The notes under the pieces: model-generated
Seen by the model: the letters and a program-made list of their open reading frames with translations, nothing else
What the model was told of the DNA's origin: nothing
Database searches by the model: none
Assembly: GCF_033473495.1 (NCBI RefSeq)
Contig: NC_088936.1
Coordinates: forward strand, 682,001-746,000
Reading direction: 5' to 3'
DNA from: Cercospora beticola
Lineage: Eukaryota; Ascomycota; Dothideomycetes; Mycosphaerellales; Mycosphaerellaceae
Length of the DNA stretch: 64,000 nucleotides
Part shown: piece by piece, positions 49,803 through 61,838 of the stretch
Layout: every line of letters starts with the position of its first letter
Position numbering within the stretch: the stretch's first letter is position 1
Made by a program: the position numbers and the translations under genes

Positions 49803-50882
49803 GTTGGCTTGAAGAGGTATTTGAGAAATTTGGAAGTTGTTCAATCTGCTGATGGAAGGAGAGTGTCAAGCAACGCACAGTTCAGTCTCGTTTTTATAGA
49901 CTCCTCGCTCCTCAATCGAGCCATCCCGCTCATCGTTCAGAAGTTTTCACTGGGAGTCGGGGGGGGTCTCACGGTTCATCCCTCTCGCCACAGCTAGGGG
50001 TAGCTCTACAAACCCTATCATGCATACGGTGAACAGGAAACCAGTGTGAACGTACAGCACAGACGGTGTGAAAATTGATAAGTGCATGCCACTGCTAGCG
50101 TCTTGCGCACAGACATCGTCGATGTCAACTCCGCATGGACGTTCCTTGTACAGGCTGGGTGAAGAATCATACAGTACGAACCCCTGCTAGCGCTTTGCGA
50201 ACAAAATACGTCTGTGCAACACAGGCACGGACGAAGTTTGTATGCAAAGCGCTGGCAGGGGTTCGTATGATTCTTTACCCAGCCTGTCTGCACGACGCTA
50301 ACAGGGATATCTATCATCCTTCACACCCACTGTAGTACAAATGCTACAAATGGTACAGCAGGTGTGAAGAATTTGGGCAACTCCTGCTAGCGCTGATACC
50401 CCTTGGCTAGCCATTTTGCGTGATTGATTCCACCTTTCTATACACAAAGTGGTAGACAAGGTAGTGACTCAATGCAGGCGAGTCACAAGACATGGGTTAG
50501 CAAGATTCTCCACACACCACTATAACTTAGGGCAGATTCTTCACTCATGAATGGGTACCATGTTCATATATGCAGTCAGAGTCGTGTGAGTTTCGCATGG
50601 GCGACTTATGAGGAAGCTGCACTCGCCGCTTTTGGGTTCAACCGCGATATCAGCACGAGAATTTTCTATCCCTCAGGATACCGTGTGTCCACGTTGGGCT
50701 TCGATGGATGACCTTGCCGGGTCTATCATGGGTCTCGATCGGGTTCGTCGACTAGATGTGCTTCCTGGATGTTTTGGTTCTGTCCCCGCGCCCATCGCCA
50801 ACTTGATATCAACTCGTTGTTTGGCCATCGTTGAGCTCAATTGGTCTCTCATTGCTTCACAGTGCTCGAAAGCGTTGAAACT
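49803..50882. promoter_or_regulatory. Divergent intergenic region between precursor and UstYa C
   Basis: 1,080 bp separating the divergently transcribed precursor (minus) and UstYa C (plus), so it should contain both promoters. About a third is a fold-back repeat (50,065-50,395). No TATA box or regulator site can be assigned with confidence, and no gene is seen. Confidence 0.6.
50065..50395. repeat. Fold-back repeat cluster of ~40-bp units
   Basis: Five related units share GGTGTGAAgAAT at one end and CCTGCTAGCG at the other. Direct units are at 50,065-50,108, 50,156-50,200 and 50,361-50,395; inverted units at 50,243-50,284 and 50,293-50,329. The two central ones form near-perfect ~65-bp arms (50,150-50,218 against 50,222-50,288) with almost no loop, so the DNA can form a long hairpin. 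It may be a MITE-like insertion or promoter repeats. It is not RIP-mutated, and the units are well below usual RIP length thresholds. Confidence 0.8.
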
Positions 50883-51963
50883 ATGCCGAGGCAAGATGCA
50901 GACTTTAGCGACCAAAGCAGGCACTTGCTAGGCAAAGACTTCCAGTGCAAGCAACGGGATCGTCGGCCAGAGGTGTTGCTGGATTCAAAGATACTGACCA
51001 GTATTCTCTTCGCGACATGCTTACTATCACTCACTTACTATGCTGGCTACCGGCATGGCAAACAGACTGCTTTTCCCACAATGTCGACACATTGTAAGCA
51101 GCAGAACAACAGATCCTACTTGGCGCGATGTTGTTCGTAGCTGATGAGTTGCATAGATATCACAGCAGATAGCACGCGCTATGTGATCAAGACCCTTGAC
51201 GACAATTTCGAAGTTCGACAAAAGGAGAATGCGTTGTTCAAAGGTCCACCCCGACCTGAGCACGAAGCGGCGTGGCGCGCTCTGATACGTGGTAAGAGCG
51301 GCTTGATGTTCAGCTATGCTTGGGTCAATTGCGCTCCAGACACAAACATTGATTGCTGATTGATGGCGATACAAGGTATGAACATACGAGTGCCATCCAG
51401 CGCAGCAGCTGCTTCAAATTTTAGCTCTTTCGAGCTACTTGATGGGACCGGAGACGTGTGGGCCACACCTTTTTTGTTTCATCAGCTTCATTGCTTGGTA
51501 CTTATCGATCCACTGGCCCAGACTTGCTTCAATGGTGACTAACTGTCGGTCAGAAAACAATTCGCGAGGCACAATATCCAGAAAGATACCCGCAATCGTG
51601 GGAGGTCATGAAACCTCAGGAAACAGGTGAAATGAGCCGGCATTTCGACCACTGTCTCGAAAAGTGAGTCCTTTGTTCAAAATTCCGATACTGAGCGAGA
51701 ATCTGCTAACGTGGAGATATTCCTGCAGTCTTCGACAATCAGTGTTGTGTCAAGGAGACATGTCATTGTCGGGGTACGAATGGGACGATAATGGCCCGCG
51801 AAGCCTCATGGGAGGTCAGCACGTATGCGTGGACTGGGAGCGAATGTATAAGTGGGTGATGGAGCGTAGCTTTGATATCTGGGACACACGTTTGACTGGA
51901 AAATGGGCGCAAAGTCTGCGCCACCCCGAGGAGTTCTACAACGCTTCCGAGGTCCATTGGTAG
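50883..51963 (+). CDS. UstYa-like (DUF3328) oxidase C
   Basis: A 270-residue UstYa-family protein, expected to oxidise the neighbouring peptide precursor in the secretory pathway. Five exons: 50883-51093, 51157-51291, 51376-51497, 51554-51663 and 51729-51963. All four introns (63, 84, 56 and 65 bp) keep phase and rebuild the family's conserved stretches. The third has a GTACTT donor, less usual, but it joins HQLHCL to KTIREA exactly where the family expects it, and an ACTAAC branch site precedes its CAG. One membrane segment is at ~37-54. FEVRQKENALFKGPPRPE is at 88-105. HQLHC (151-155) and HFDHC (186-190) are intact, followed by LRQSVLCQGD. The start at 50883 is preferred; an in-frame ATG at 50841 would add 14 residues. 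Divergent from the precursor, and followed by UstYa D on the same strand. Confidence 0.85.
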
Positions 51964-52607
51964 CAATGTTGATGGCCTTTATTCCGCGGCTACGATAATG
52001 ATGCTTCACTTGAGAGCACCTGTTATACGATCGAACAACGAGTCACCCGTGGAAGAGTCACATGTTGCAATGCGTGCCGGCTCAACTTCTATGACACCAT
52101 GGACATAATCTCTGTGCCCTGGGGGAGCTCGAGGTACAGGTCTCATGGAAATGGAACTTAGAAGCACAAGCCGAGGGGGCAAATGACGATAATCTGTCGG
52201 CCAGTTCGTGCTTCGAGTGGTTCCACCGATTAGCCTTTTGTCTGCGCGAGCACTGGGGAGACGGGAGAACTCGGCTGGGGAGAGAGTGCGCTACAAGCTC
52301 CAAGCCCTGCGCTGCATCTTTGCGAGCCCATCCTGTGGTTCGGCTACATAGCTAGACCGAGTGCATTATTCGCTTTTGCTTGCCTTTCAGCGGGGATTTA
52401 CAGGCCTAGTAAATCCAGTCTTGCCGGGGAACTCCATGCAAAGAAGTAATAGGAAGCTACGGGAAGATTCTTTTATCCGTACTGTCATTGAGCATGCAGA
52501 ATAAACGAGGCGCAAGTTCCGATTCCCTCTGTCACATCCTGTCCATGGGAACAGAGTCTTTTTCTGCGCCGCAAGCCTGTCTCGACATGCTAAAGCATAC
52601 ACACATC
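51964..52607. promoter_or_regulatory. Intergenic region between UstYa C and UstYa D
   Basis: About 640 bp of normal composition. Presumed terminator of C and promoter of D. Open stretches here show no domain and are taken as chance. Confidence 0.45.
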
Positions 52608-53345
52608 ATGACTTCAAGATTTCAACCAAGCAAGCGAAGCGTCATTGGTATCGCGACTGTTACAGCCATATTTGCCACGATGTTCTTGCTATATAATCGA
52701 ATTGGCTTGTTGAGTCAAAAAGCTTTATCTGCGACGTGCGGCAAAGTCAAGCCCGCAGGACCATGCCAAAATCACCGCGCACTGTACAAGGAGTTCAAAT
52801 CGATACCAGAATTTGAGGATGTGACTGGCCATCTTTCAGCCTTTACCTCAAACATTAGCGCCCTTGATCACGCTGCGCATCGAACTGCCTTAGAGGAAAT
52901 CAGCCTACCAGAAGAGCAGTTCCTTCTTGTCGAGCAGAATGGCGTGCCAACCTACTTCGGTGTTACGATGTTCCACCAGCTACACTGTCTACACATGATT
53001 CGAGATGAGCTTGCGCAAGGCTCGCAGCACCGGGAAACGACTTTACGCCACGACGACAAGCAACAACATGGCGGGCACGACCACCACTGGGCTCACTGCT
53101 TGGCGTATCTTGCTCATGCAATCACTTGCAACGCAGATGACACACTAGAGCCCATTGTTGGTAATCTGGTTTTCGATGGTGTTGAAAGACCCGTGGTAAA
53201 CGGAGAGGCATCGTTGCACCAATGCCACGATCCATGGGCGCTACGTGCTCTAGTAGAGAAGAGCATATCGAGACCATTAACTCCGATTGATAAGCGCGTA
53301 TTTCGCACTGGGGACCGGGCACGAGACTTCCGCGAGACTATATAG
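52608..53345 (+). CDS. UstYa-like (DUF3328) oxidase D, intronless
   Basis: A 245-residue UstYa-family protein in one exon, unlike the three- and five-exon neighbours. Start chosen at MTSRFQPSKR because a basic cytoplasmic tail of ~10 residues then leads into a membrane segment at ~12-33; an in-frame ATG at 52,488 would add 40 residues of no clear character. HQLHC is at 123-127 and HWAHC at 160-164, followed by AITCNADDTLEP, the usual post-motif stretch, and a QCHDPWAL tail. The family's Y-G/W region before the first motif is not recognisable, so it is the most divergent of the three and may do a different oxidation. The stop TAG (53,343) lies ~70 bp before RIP-type DNA resumes. Confidence 0.82.
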   Translation: MTSRFQPSKRSVIGIATVTAIFATMFLLYNRIGLLSQKALSATCGKVKPAGPCQNHRALYKEFKSIPEFEDVTGHLSAFTSNISALDHAAHRTALEEISLPEEQFLLVEQNGVPTYFGVTMFHQLHCLHMIRDELAQGSQHRETTLRHDDKQQHGGHDHHWAHCLAYLAHAITCNADDTLEPIVGNLVFDGVERPVVNGEASLHQCHDPWALRALVEKSISRPLTPIDKRVFRTGDRARDFRETI

Positions 53346-54017
53346 TTTTCAACTCTAGGGATATAAGATACGTAAAATATACTAGGACTGTCGTACTTGA
53401 AAGCGCAACGCGCTTATTATCGGCGTAGCTAATACGCCCGAGTACTCGCTTCTAGAGTTTTCTCTATAGTAATTATCTACTTATTACGAAGTTACGTATT
53501 ATTATATATTATTAGGAATACTAAGAGACTCTCTTCTTCTTATTACTAAGTAAAAAGAGAGTTATAGAGAGTAGTATACGATTAGATAAGATAGAGAATA
53601 GATATATAGATAGATAGATAAATTTAATTACTATTCTATTTTCTATAGAGAAGTATATAGTATATACTACTTATTTATTTAGAAGAGGAAAGCTTATAGC
53701 TAAGACTCTTAGCTATAAAAACTCTCTATATTCTTTTTATTTCTATAGGTTAGTAGTTCTATACTTTAGATTATATATTTCTTTTAAATAAATATAAGTA
53801 CTTTAGAAGTTCTTTCTTTTATTAAGTTTCTATTTCTTTTTCTTTTTTCTAATTCTCTAGAGTTCTTTTTCTTTAGTAAAAATAAACTATTCTAGTACTT
53901 CTTTCTAGATTAGCTATCTAGCTATTACTAGTAGCTCTTTCTTAATATTTATAAAGTTCTTTTAGTTACTAAAACCTATTATAGTAAATAGTATCTATTA
54001 TAGTAAATAGTATCTAT
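53346..54017. other. Right island edge passing into RIP DNA
   Basis: Normal composition persists to about 53,415, then RIP texture begins (tata/ctag-rich, few CpA/TpG). No gene seen. A short direct repeat of tatagtaaatagtatctat sits at ~53,980-54,020. Confidence 0.6.
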
Positions 54018-54288
54018 TATAGTATATTATAAATAGAAATAGATAGGAAGGTAGATATAGTTAATATAAGTATAGTTACTATAGATAGAGCTTAGATACT
54101 TTATACTACTATATAGGTAGCTCTCTTTAATAGAATATAGCTTAAAAAAAGAAAAAGAAAGCTTTCTTTTCTTAAGTATATAAGTATATAGATACTTCTA
54201 TACTTTCTATATAGATAAGCTAGAGCTAGTATTACTATCTTCTACTAGCTTCTAGGTAGTTCTATATCTATAAGTCTAGCCTATAATA
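54018..54288 (-). repeat. Gypsy-2 3' LTR
   Basis: Shares agatagagcttagatact and tactatcttctactagcttc blocks with the split right copy. Confidence 0.75.
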
Positions 54289-54759
54289 TTACTCTCTTCC
54301 TAATAGTAATACTCTAAGTTATATTCTTTTTAATAGAGTAAGTATAGTATACTCTCTTCCTAGATAGTATATAGCTTCTTTTTCTCGAGTTCTACTCGAG
54401 AGTAAAATAAAATAGAATAGATACTCTATAATAGTAGAGTAAATAGATTAGCTTCTATAAGTAGGAGCTTTCTATAGTATTACTTTTAGTATATATAGCC
54501 TACTCGAGGAACCTAATCTACTATTATTACTATAACTAGTATACTAAATCTAAAGATAGTACTAGAGCTTTACTATATATAGTTCTTTATAGTTAGAATA
54601 GCTCTCTTATAGTACTAGAGTTACTAGATAGTTAGGCTAGTCTTATATATAGCTTTTTAATTTATAGAAACTTTCTAGAGAGAAGCTCTATAGTTAGTTT
54701 ATCTAATTAGTTATAGGTAGAGGATTCTAGATCTAATATAACTTTTTAGAATTTAGATT

Positions 54760-54830
54760 ACTTCTATAGTATAGAGGTTATAATTATCTAGTAGGAATCT
54801 AGAGTCTCGAGTTTAATTCTTAGTAGAAGT
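54760..54830 (+). tRNA. tRNA-like relic (71 nt), RIP-mutated
   Basis: The 7-bp acceptor arms ACTTCTA (54,760-54,766) and TAGAAGT (54,824-54,830) pair perfectly at tRNA spacing. Between them are GTATAGAGGTTATAAT (A-box/D-arm-like), a 5-bp anticodon-type stem TCTAG/CTAGA with a 7-nt loop, and a T-arm TCGAG-TTTAATT-CTTAG. The T-arm mismatches disappear if CpA-type transitions are undone. Position 33 of the anticodon loop is not T, so no anticodon is assigned. It lies inside gypsy-2 and is a relic, not a working tRNA. Confidence 0.55.
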
Positions 54831-54889
54831 AGAGACTAAGTATTAGATTTTAAGTAGTTCGAGATATAGACGCGTAGTAGAAGTTATAT

Positions 54890-57800
54890 ATAAGTAGATA
54901 GTAAAGTTAGAATAATTTTCCTAGCGACGATAGGCGAGGTATAGCTATTCTTAGTAAGAAGGTTAACTTCCTTAGAGTCGTATATTCGAGTCGGTTTAGA
55001 GTAGTAGTATTAGATATATCTTTAGGTCGTAATAAGTTAGAGAGAGTAGCTAGTAGAGTAGGCAGATATACTAAGAAGTTATATAACTTTTCTTAGAGCT
55101 ATATATATAGATAGATCTTCGACTAAAGTAGGCTTATATAACTTCTAGTAGTTATCGCTATAGCTATAAGCTAGTATAAGTCTTTATTATCTAATAGATT
55201 TTAGGTATTATATAGTAGTAGGAATCGTACTTAGTTAGCTCGTCTAGTTAGTCTAGAGTATAGATATAGGCCGAAAAATAGAACGTCTATCTCTTTAGTT
55301 ACTATACTTAACGCTTAGAGTTCGAACTTCTAATAGGCTATATATAATATTAATAGTATCTATAGTATCTTAATATTATACTAACTTTTTACTTCTTATA
55401 CTAGTATCTAGTAGAGTACTAGTTTAATCGAGTACTAGTAGTAGAAGTTCTAGACGAAATATAGTATATTCTCGATAATTATATTAGTAGGTTCTATAGT
55501 TAGGATATCGTAGCCTTTCTATTTTACTATATAGTATAGTCGTTCCTTACTACTATAGCTATAGTAGTCGACCTTCGAGTTAACGATTTCTTCGATTTCC
55601 TACTTCTTAACCTTATTAATAATAATAGGTAGTAGTAGAGATATATACTAATAGCTATATAGGTTATTTATAGTAAGAGTAAGTAGGTCGTTATTAAATA
55701 CTAGGTATAGCTTTATCGTTATAAGTAGGTCTAGCTAGTAGATATATAGTTTCGCTTCGAAGATATAGAATAGATTTAAGTTCTTCTAGTCGAGTTTCTT
55801 TATAAAGTAGAGAGTCTTAATATTCCTAGTATCGAGCTAGACCTAATCTCTAATAGAGAACTTATAAGAGGCGCTATAATATCGATTAGTAGCCTTCTTA
55901 TATTAGAACTATACTAGGCTGGTCTCGGCTTTTAGAAAGTTAGTAATTATCTTTATATCTATAACGAAAGATTCTACTTCTCGACTTATAAAGGTATTAG
56001 TCGTATACTATAGAACTTTAGTTCCTAGAAGAGATTAGAAACTATAGATAGCTAGGAATAGAAATAAGCTAGTAGTTTTAGAGAATACTAAGTTCGCTAA
56101 GAATTCTACTAGTAGTAGCTATTCTATCTAGTTATCTTATAGATATAAAATATATATATATATAGGTATTATTCGAGAACTATATTTAGCCTCTCGGTCT
56201 AGCTATCTATCTATAGGTAGTAGATAGTCGATAGAGAGTAGGTAATTCTTAGTTTCTATATAAAGTATTTCTAAAAGTTAGATATAAACTTAGCGTTCTA
56301 ATTAGAGATAATATTAATTAGTTTTCTATAGAGTCGGAAGATATTCTTAATAAATAGGCGAGTAATCTCTTCGGCGCTATTAGTTATAAGATATAGAATA
56401 TAGTAGTATAGCTTTATAAAGCGATTAATAACTACGAAGATAGTATCGAACTCTTTAGACTTAGATAAGTATATAATAAAGTCTATCGAGATCGAATTCT
56501 AAGTATAGTTAAATATTAGTAATAGTTATAGAAGTTCTCGATTATATTATTAGCTAGGCTTAATTCTACTATAGATATAATAGTTCTAGACCTAGCGGTA
56601 GATATATATACTTATACTTAGCTAGTAGTAGTTCCTCGATATAATCTAGTATATATAGGCTCTTCTAGAGTATCTAGTAGCTAGGATTTTATAGTAGAGG
56701 TAGAGAACTTAGTCGTAAAGCTCTTTATTATTCGGTATATAGAGTTAGCTTTAGTAGAAGAGTAGGTCCTCTCGTAGCTCGTACTATATAAGCTAGATCG
56801 TCGGGTAATAGCTTTTCTCTTCTTATATTATATCTATTATCTTATAGAGAGTCTTATTAGTTCGGTATTCTTACTTTATTATTTCCTAGAGCTCTTTAGA
56901 GATCTATACTATACTAATAGTATCTCTCGGCGAGAACTATTCTCTTATTCGGATTAGGAAGGTATATAACTATAGTTCCGGTATAGGTAGTATATAGATC
57001 GTAATCTAGTTAGAGAACGATACTCGTTTTTATTTTCTAGAAATAGAGAGGTTTTCTTATTTTAGAATCGTTTAGCTCTAGTACTATAAGTATTTATTCC
57101 TCTCTTTAGGTAGATTATCTAACCTTCTAGTTAGAGAGTTAGGTTTTTAGCCTTATTTCTCTAGTTAGTAGATAATCTAGAAGTAGAAACGAGATAGAAA
57201 TTCGGACTAGTATACTTAATAGTAGTTAAGTTACTTTATTATTATAAAGTATTCTAGATTCTTATAGTCGGATAAGACTTTAATCGGATATTCGGCTCTC
57301 TTAAGCTTAGAGTACTACTTTTCGAAATAGTAGATAATAGTAAGTAGCTCTTTATTATAGATCTCGTAGTTATATTCGGTAGAGCTATACTTCTTTAAGA
57401 AAAAGGTAATAGATTATAGTATTCCTTTATTATTATATTAGAAGAGAATCCTAGTAGATATATAGTTAGAGACGTTAGTCTCGATAATAACTTCCTTAGT
57501 CTAATCGAATAGAGCGAGTATTAGGCCTTCTATAAAAGCTTACTTTAGATCGTCGAAGACTTTCTAGTAAGTAGAAGTCTAAGCGAATAGAGTATCCTTA
57601 TATATAAGAGCTATAAGTAGCTAGTAGATTTTCGAGAAGTTCTATATAAAGTAGTAGTAGAAGTTTATAAACTCTAGATAGGACTAGACGTTAGTAATAT
57701 TCTTTAGTTTAGGCTAGTTCTAGATTATTTAGACCTTTTCGGAGTCTATCTAGATACTATTTTAGCTAACGATTATTTCTAGGAACTTAGTTTCGTATTA

Positions 57801-60420
57801 GAAAAACTCGTACTTCGATAGCTTTATATAAAGACCTATATCTTATAGCTTCTATAGAATAGCTCGGACGTATTTCTTATATTCTTCCTAGGTCTAGCTA
57901 TAAATTAGGATATTATCTAGATAGGCTAAGTAGAATTAGTCGAGGAATTCGCGTAGAGTATCGTTAATAAACTACTAAAAGGTTCTCGGTACGCTAGTAA
58001 GTCCGAAAGGTATAATAAGGCTTTTAAATAGTCCGAAATAGATCTAGAATATAGTAAGATACTCTTACTCTTCCTTTATATATATATTATTAAATATAGA
58101 AATAATATCGATCTTTATAAAGTACTTTATTCTACTTAGGTTATTTAGAGTCTTAGTCGTTAGTAGAAGTAGGTATCGGTCCTTAATAGTAAGCTCGTTT
58201 ATTGCGTAGTAGTCTATATAGAGCCGTAGGCTACTTCTAGGCTTCTTAACGAATAGAATAGAGAAGGTAACTAGAGAAGAGCTTAGTCGAATAAAGCTCT
58301 TCTAAAGGTTCTTATCTAGCTATTTCTTTAAAGCTTATAGTTCGTCTTAAGATATTCTATATAAAGAGCTAAATAGTAGTTCGGCGCTCTCTTTTAGCTT
58401 AATATCGTAGTCGTATAAGTAGTATAGAGGAAGCTAGTCGGCTAGCTTTAGAGAAAATATAGAGCTAAAGTTATAGAAGTACTTAGGTAGCTATTCTTCG
58501 ATATCGGCTTTTTCTTTAGAAGTAAATATCGACTATAGGTCCTTAATCTTTATATAGTAGAGGTAGTATCCTTTCTATTATATAGATAGAGCGGCGTACT
58601 TCGTAGTAGCTTAGAACGATATCTTAAATATATTAATAGTCTAGCGTTTCTCTTTCTAGATCTAGAGAAAATATTTTATATATATCTAGATAGGTCGGGA
58701 CTTAGCTAGAATAGAATAGTACTTCTTATAGTATTCGCTTCTAAACTAGAAAGTAGAGCGACTCGGATAAATATTAGGATCGTAGACTTTAAGCTATAAA
58801 TATTCTAAGATAATAGGACTTCCTTCTATTTTAGTAAGTTAGAAAACGACTTCCTTTTCTAAGTAGTTATTAATCCGGAGTATATAGTAGGTACTATAGT
58901 AGATAGCTACTCCTTTAGCGTCGCTATTAGTATTAAATAGAAGTATAATAACTTTTTTCTTTAGAAGTTAAATACTAAAGCCTTAGGCTTTAGCCTATTA
59001 TAAGTCTATTATTATATAGACTTCGCTACTAGTATCGACTAAAGTATAGTCGGAGATAATCCTCTCTTATAGAGAGATTAAGAATAGAATTTTCGGTAAT
59101 ATAGATCGGTCGTATTTATATAGAATAGTAAGTAGTAGTTCGATTAAGGAATAGAAAATATAAATAATTTCGAGTAGAATAGAGCTACGTAGACCTAACG
59201 CTAGGCTACGACTAAAGCTAAGCGTACTCTATTTTCTAATAGTAGAAAGAAAGAGGAAGAAGTAGTCTATTTCGAGCTAGGTAGAGATCGGCCTCTTAAG
59301 AGAGATATAGCTATAGCTATATAGTAGCGTTCGGCGTTATACTTCTAAATAGCTAGAAAGTAGCAGTTAGGCTCCGAATAGTCGGCGACTCGGTATTCTA
59401 GTTTATAGTAGTAGTAGTAGTTCTCTAGCTTCTTATCTATCTTACGATCTATATTTAAGTCTATAGAGTCGTCTATAGTCTTAGCTCTTATAATAGGACT
59501 CTTTTCTTATCGAGTAGGTTATAGAGTAGTAGGTCGTACGTTCGGAATCGTAGTAGTTCTACGCGTAGGTACCGATCTATATAGCTATAGTCGTTAGTCG
59601 AAGCTCTAGAAGTAGTAGTATAGTTCCTAAAACTTATATAAGAGTAGCGGACTATACTTAAGTATACTCTTAAGTTTATTAGAGACTATAAACTCGAGTA
59701 TAGTCGTAAGAAATACGTCGGTAGCTATCTCGCTCTTAAGACTTAGATACTAGAATTCGGCAAAGAAGATACTATAATTCTTATTTATCTAGTAGTAGTA
59801 GAGGAGCTAGTTACGCGCGTTTTATACCTAATTTAGGTCGCCGTATATACGTTTAAGTATATCTAATACTCCTTAGAAATCGGTAGAGTAGATAGTAAGT
59901 CTCTAATATATATAGAGTACTACTTAGTCGTAGGTAGCGCTCTTAAAGTAGTTCTAGATATAGGTAAGATAGGAATCGGTAGTTAGGAAATAGTCGTAGT
60001 TAACTATAAGTTTCTAGATAATTTAGTTTATAAAGCGCCGGAGGTCTGCCTTATTATCTAAAAACTTATTAAGATCTAGTATATATTCGGAGAGCTAAGT
60101 AGAGAAGGAAGCCGGAGTAGTAAGAGATATAGGTATTCTTATAAGAGGATCTATACTCTCTTTAGTCTATAACTTAGTAGGTAAGAAAGACGGAGTTTAT
60201 ATAGTAGGTTAGGCTAAATAGAGAGCTTCTTATACTTCGAACTTCGCTTAGAAAACTTCGTTATAGAGCTTAGACTCTAGCTCGCTATACTAGCTCTTTT
60301 AGAAGTCGACGATTATATAGAGTTTCTAGCTTTCGAGATATATAGATTAAAAGTTCTCGTTTAGCTCGGTAATATATACTTACTTATAAGCGAGTTTATT
60401 TTCTAGTATATCTCTTATTT
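54890..60420 (-). pseudogene. Gypsy-2 gag-pol relic
   Basis: A polyprotein relic on the minus strand. The RT finger/palm (YIDY, LTSVPRTF, YLDN) and the integrase core can be followed by ignoring TAA/TAG. YLDD reads YLDN, a G-to-A change that alone would abolish catalysis. No chromodomain was recognised here, unlike gypsy-1. Confidence 0.65.
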
Positions 60421-60701
60421 CTTACTATTTCTCGATATACTTATAGATAGATTAGAAGTAGTAGAACTAGATAGATAGATTAGTAGAGGTATATTCGAGG
60501 AATTAGAATTCGGTTTCTAGAAGGAATAGAAGTAGAGAGTAGTCGATAGCTATATCTAAGAGTAGGAGCTATATAGTATTATAGATAGAGATAGATAGGA
60601 AGGTAGATATAGTTAATATAAGTATAGTTACTATAGATAGAGCTTAGATACTCTACGCTACTATATAGATAGCTCTTTTTAATAGAATATAGCTCGAAAA
60701 G

Positions 60702-61838
60702 AGAAAGAGATTAGTTAGTTAGTTAGTTAATTCCTATATAGTTATAGCTACTATAAAGGTAGCTATACTCGAATATAGAGGATTAGCGAATAGCCGACGT
60801 AATACTAATAGTATTAGCGTACTCCGCTTCGCTATACCGATAGTACGACTAGCTATTCCTTTATCTCTACTTATAGTCTATCTCTATATCTAACTATTTA
60901 TATTTCTCTAATAAGTATCTTCTTATATATCTCCTCTATTTACTTCTTATATCCGATATTAAGACTTTTATTATATTCCTATTTATTATAGCTCTAATAG
61001 TATCTTAATACTATATCTACGACTATCTATATATAGTCTCTCTCTAATATTCGGTATTATCTACTTATTCTAACTTAAATAACTTCCCTCTATAGATATA
61101 AATATATACTTCGAGTTATATCTATATAATTTTATTACCTCTTACTAGGTTTCTATATAGCTCTATATTTCTTTCCTTTTATATTATATATTATCGGCGG
61201 GCTAGTAGCGCTATAAGTCGTCGTCTAGGTCTATAAATAAGATTTTCTACTCGTACGAGGTATCGAATTACTAAGTATAAGAGCTCTATTACGAATCTCT
61301 CTAGACCTTATTAGATATATTAAAGAGTAAGTAGTTCTTCTTTATTTAGAGAAAGAGCGATAGTAGATAAGGCTATCTATAGACTATATATATTATTAGT
61401 ATCGACCGTAGTATACTAGATATCTAGTATTTCGATTTATAGAGAAGATAATACTATTCTCTTTAAAAGTCTATCGATATAGAATATTATAAATATTATT
61501 AGAAGTTAGTAATAGACTAGCTAGAAGCCTATTAGTAACTATATATTACTACTATAGTATTATTAAGTATCTAGACTTCGTCGTCCTATCTATATTACTA
61601 GCGAGTCGTTTATAGCGCTACTACTATCGCCGACTCTATTATATATATTCTATCTATTTTATACTTTTAGTATTTAGTAGCCTTATATCTCCTACGACTA
61701 TAATAGTAGCTCTATAGGTATATCTACGCGGAGGGACGCGTAGAAGCCTATAGATACCGTTACGGCCGTATATAGATATATAATATACTATTATACTACT
61801 AAATTCTAAAAAGTATACTTCTCGCTATATTTATATTT
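60702..61838. mobile_element. ~1.1-kb insertion inside the gypsy-2 5' LTR
   Basis: Absent from the left LTR copy. It starts with TTAG repeats (attagttagttagttagtta at ~60,709). No coding region is recognised, and RIP is heavy. Identity unknown; possibly a non-autonomous element. Confidence 0.5.

Noticed and set aside
49803..49844. Upstream ATG for the precursor (14 more residues)
   Set aside because: It would place a polar segment before the hydrophobic signal sequence; the ATG at 49,802 gives a normal signal peptide.
50018..50335. Open frames of 66-99 codons across the fold-back repeat
   Set aside because: Both strands are open because the DNA is palindromic; the similar peptides on the two strands reflect the inverted repeat, not genes.
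50608..50931. 107-codon plus-strand frame before UstYa C
   Set aside because: It has no recognisable domain, overlaps the UstYa C start in another frame, and an antisense frame of similar length exists over the same bases.
43250..53415. A Starship carrying the RiPP cluster as cargo
   Set aside because: The DUF3435 relic faces away from the cluster and no element boundaries or direct repeats enclose both.
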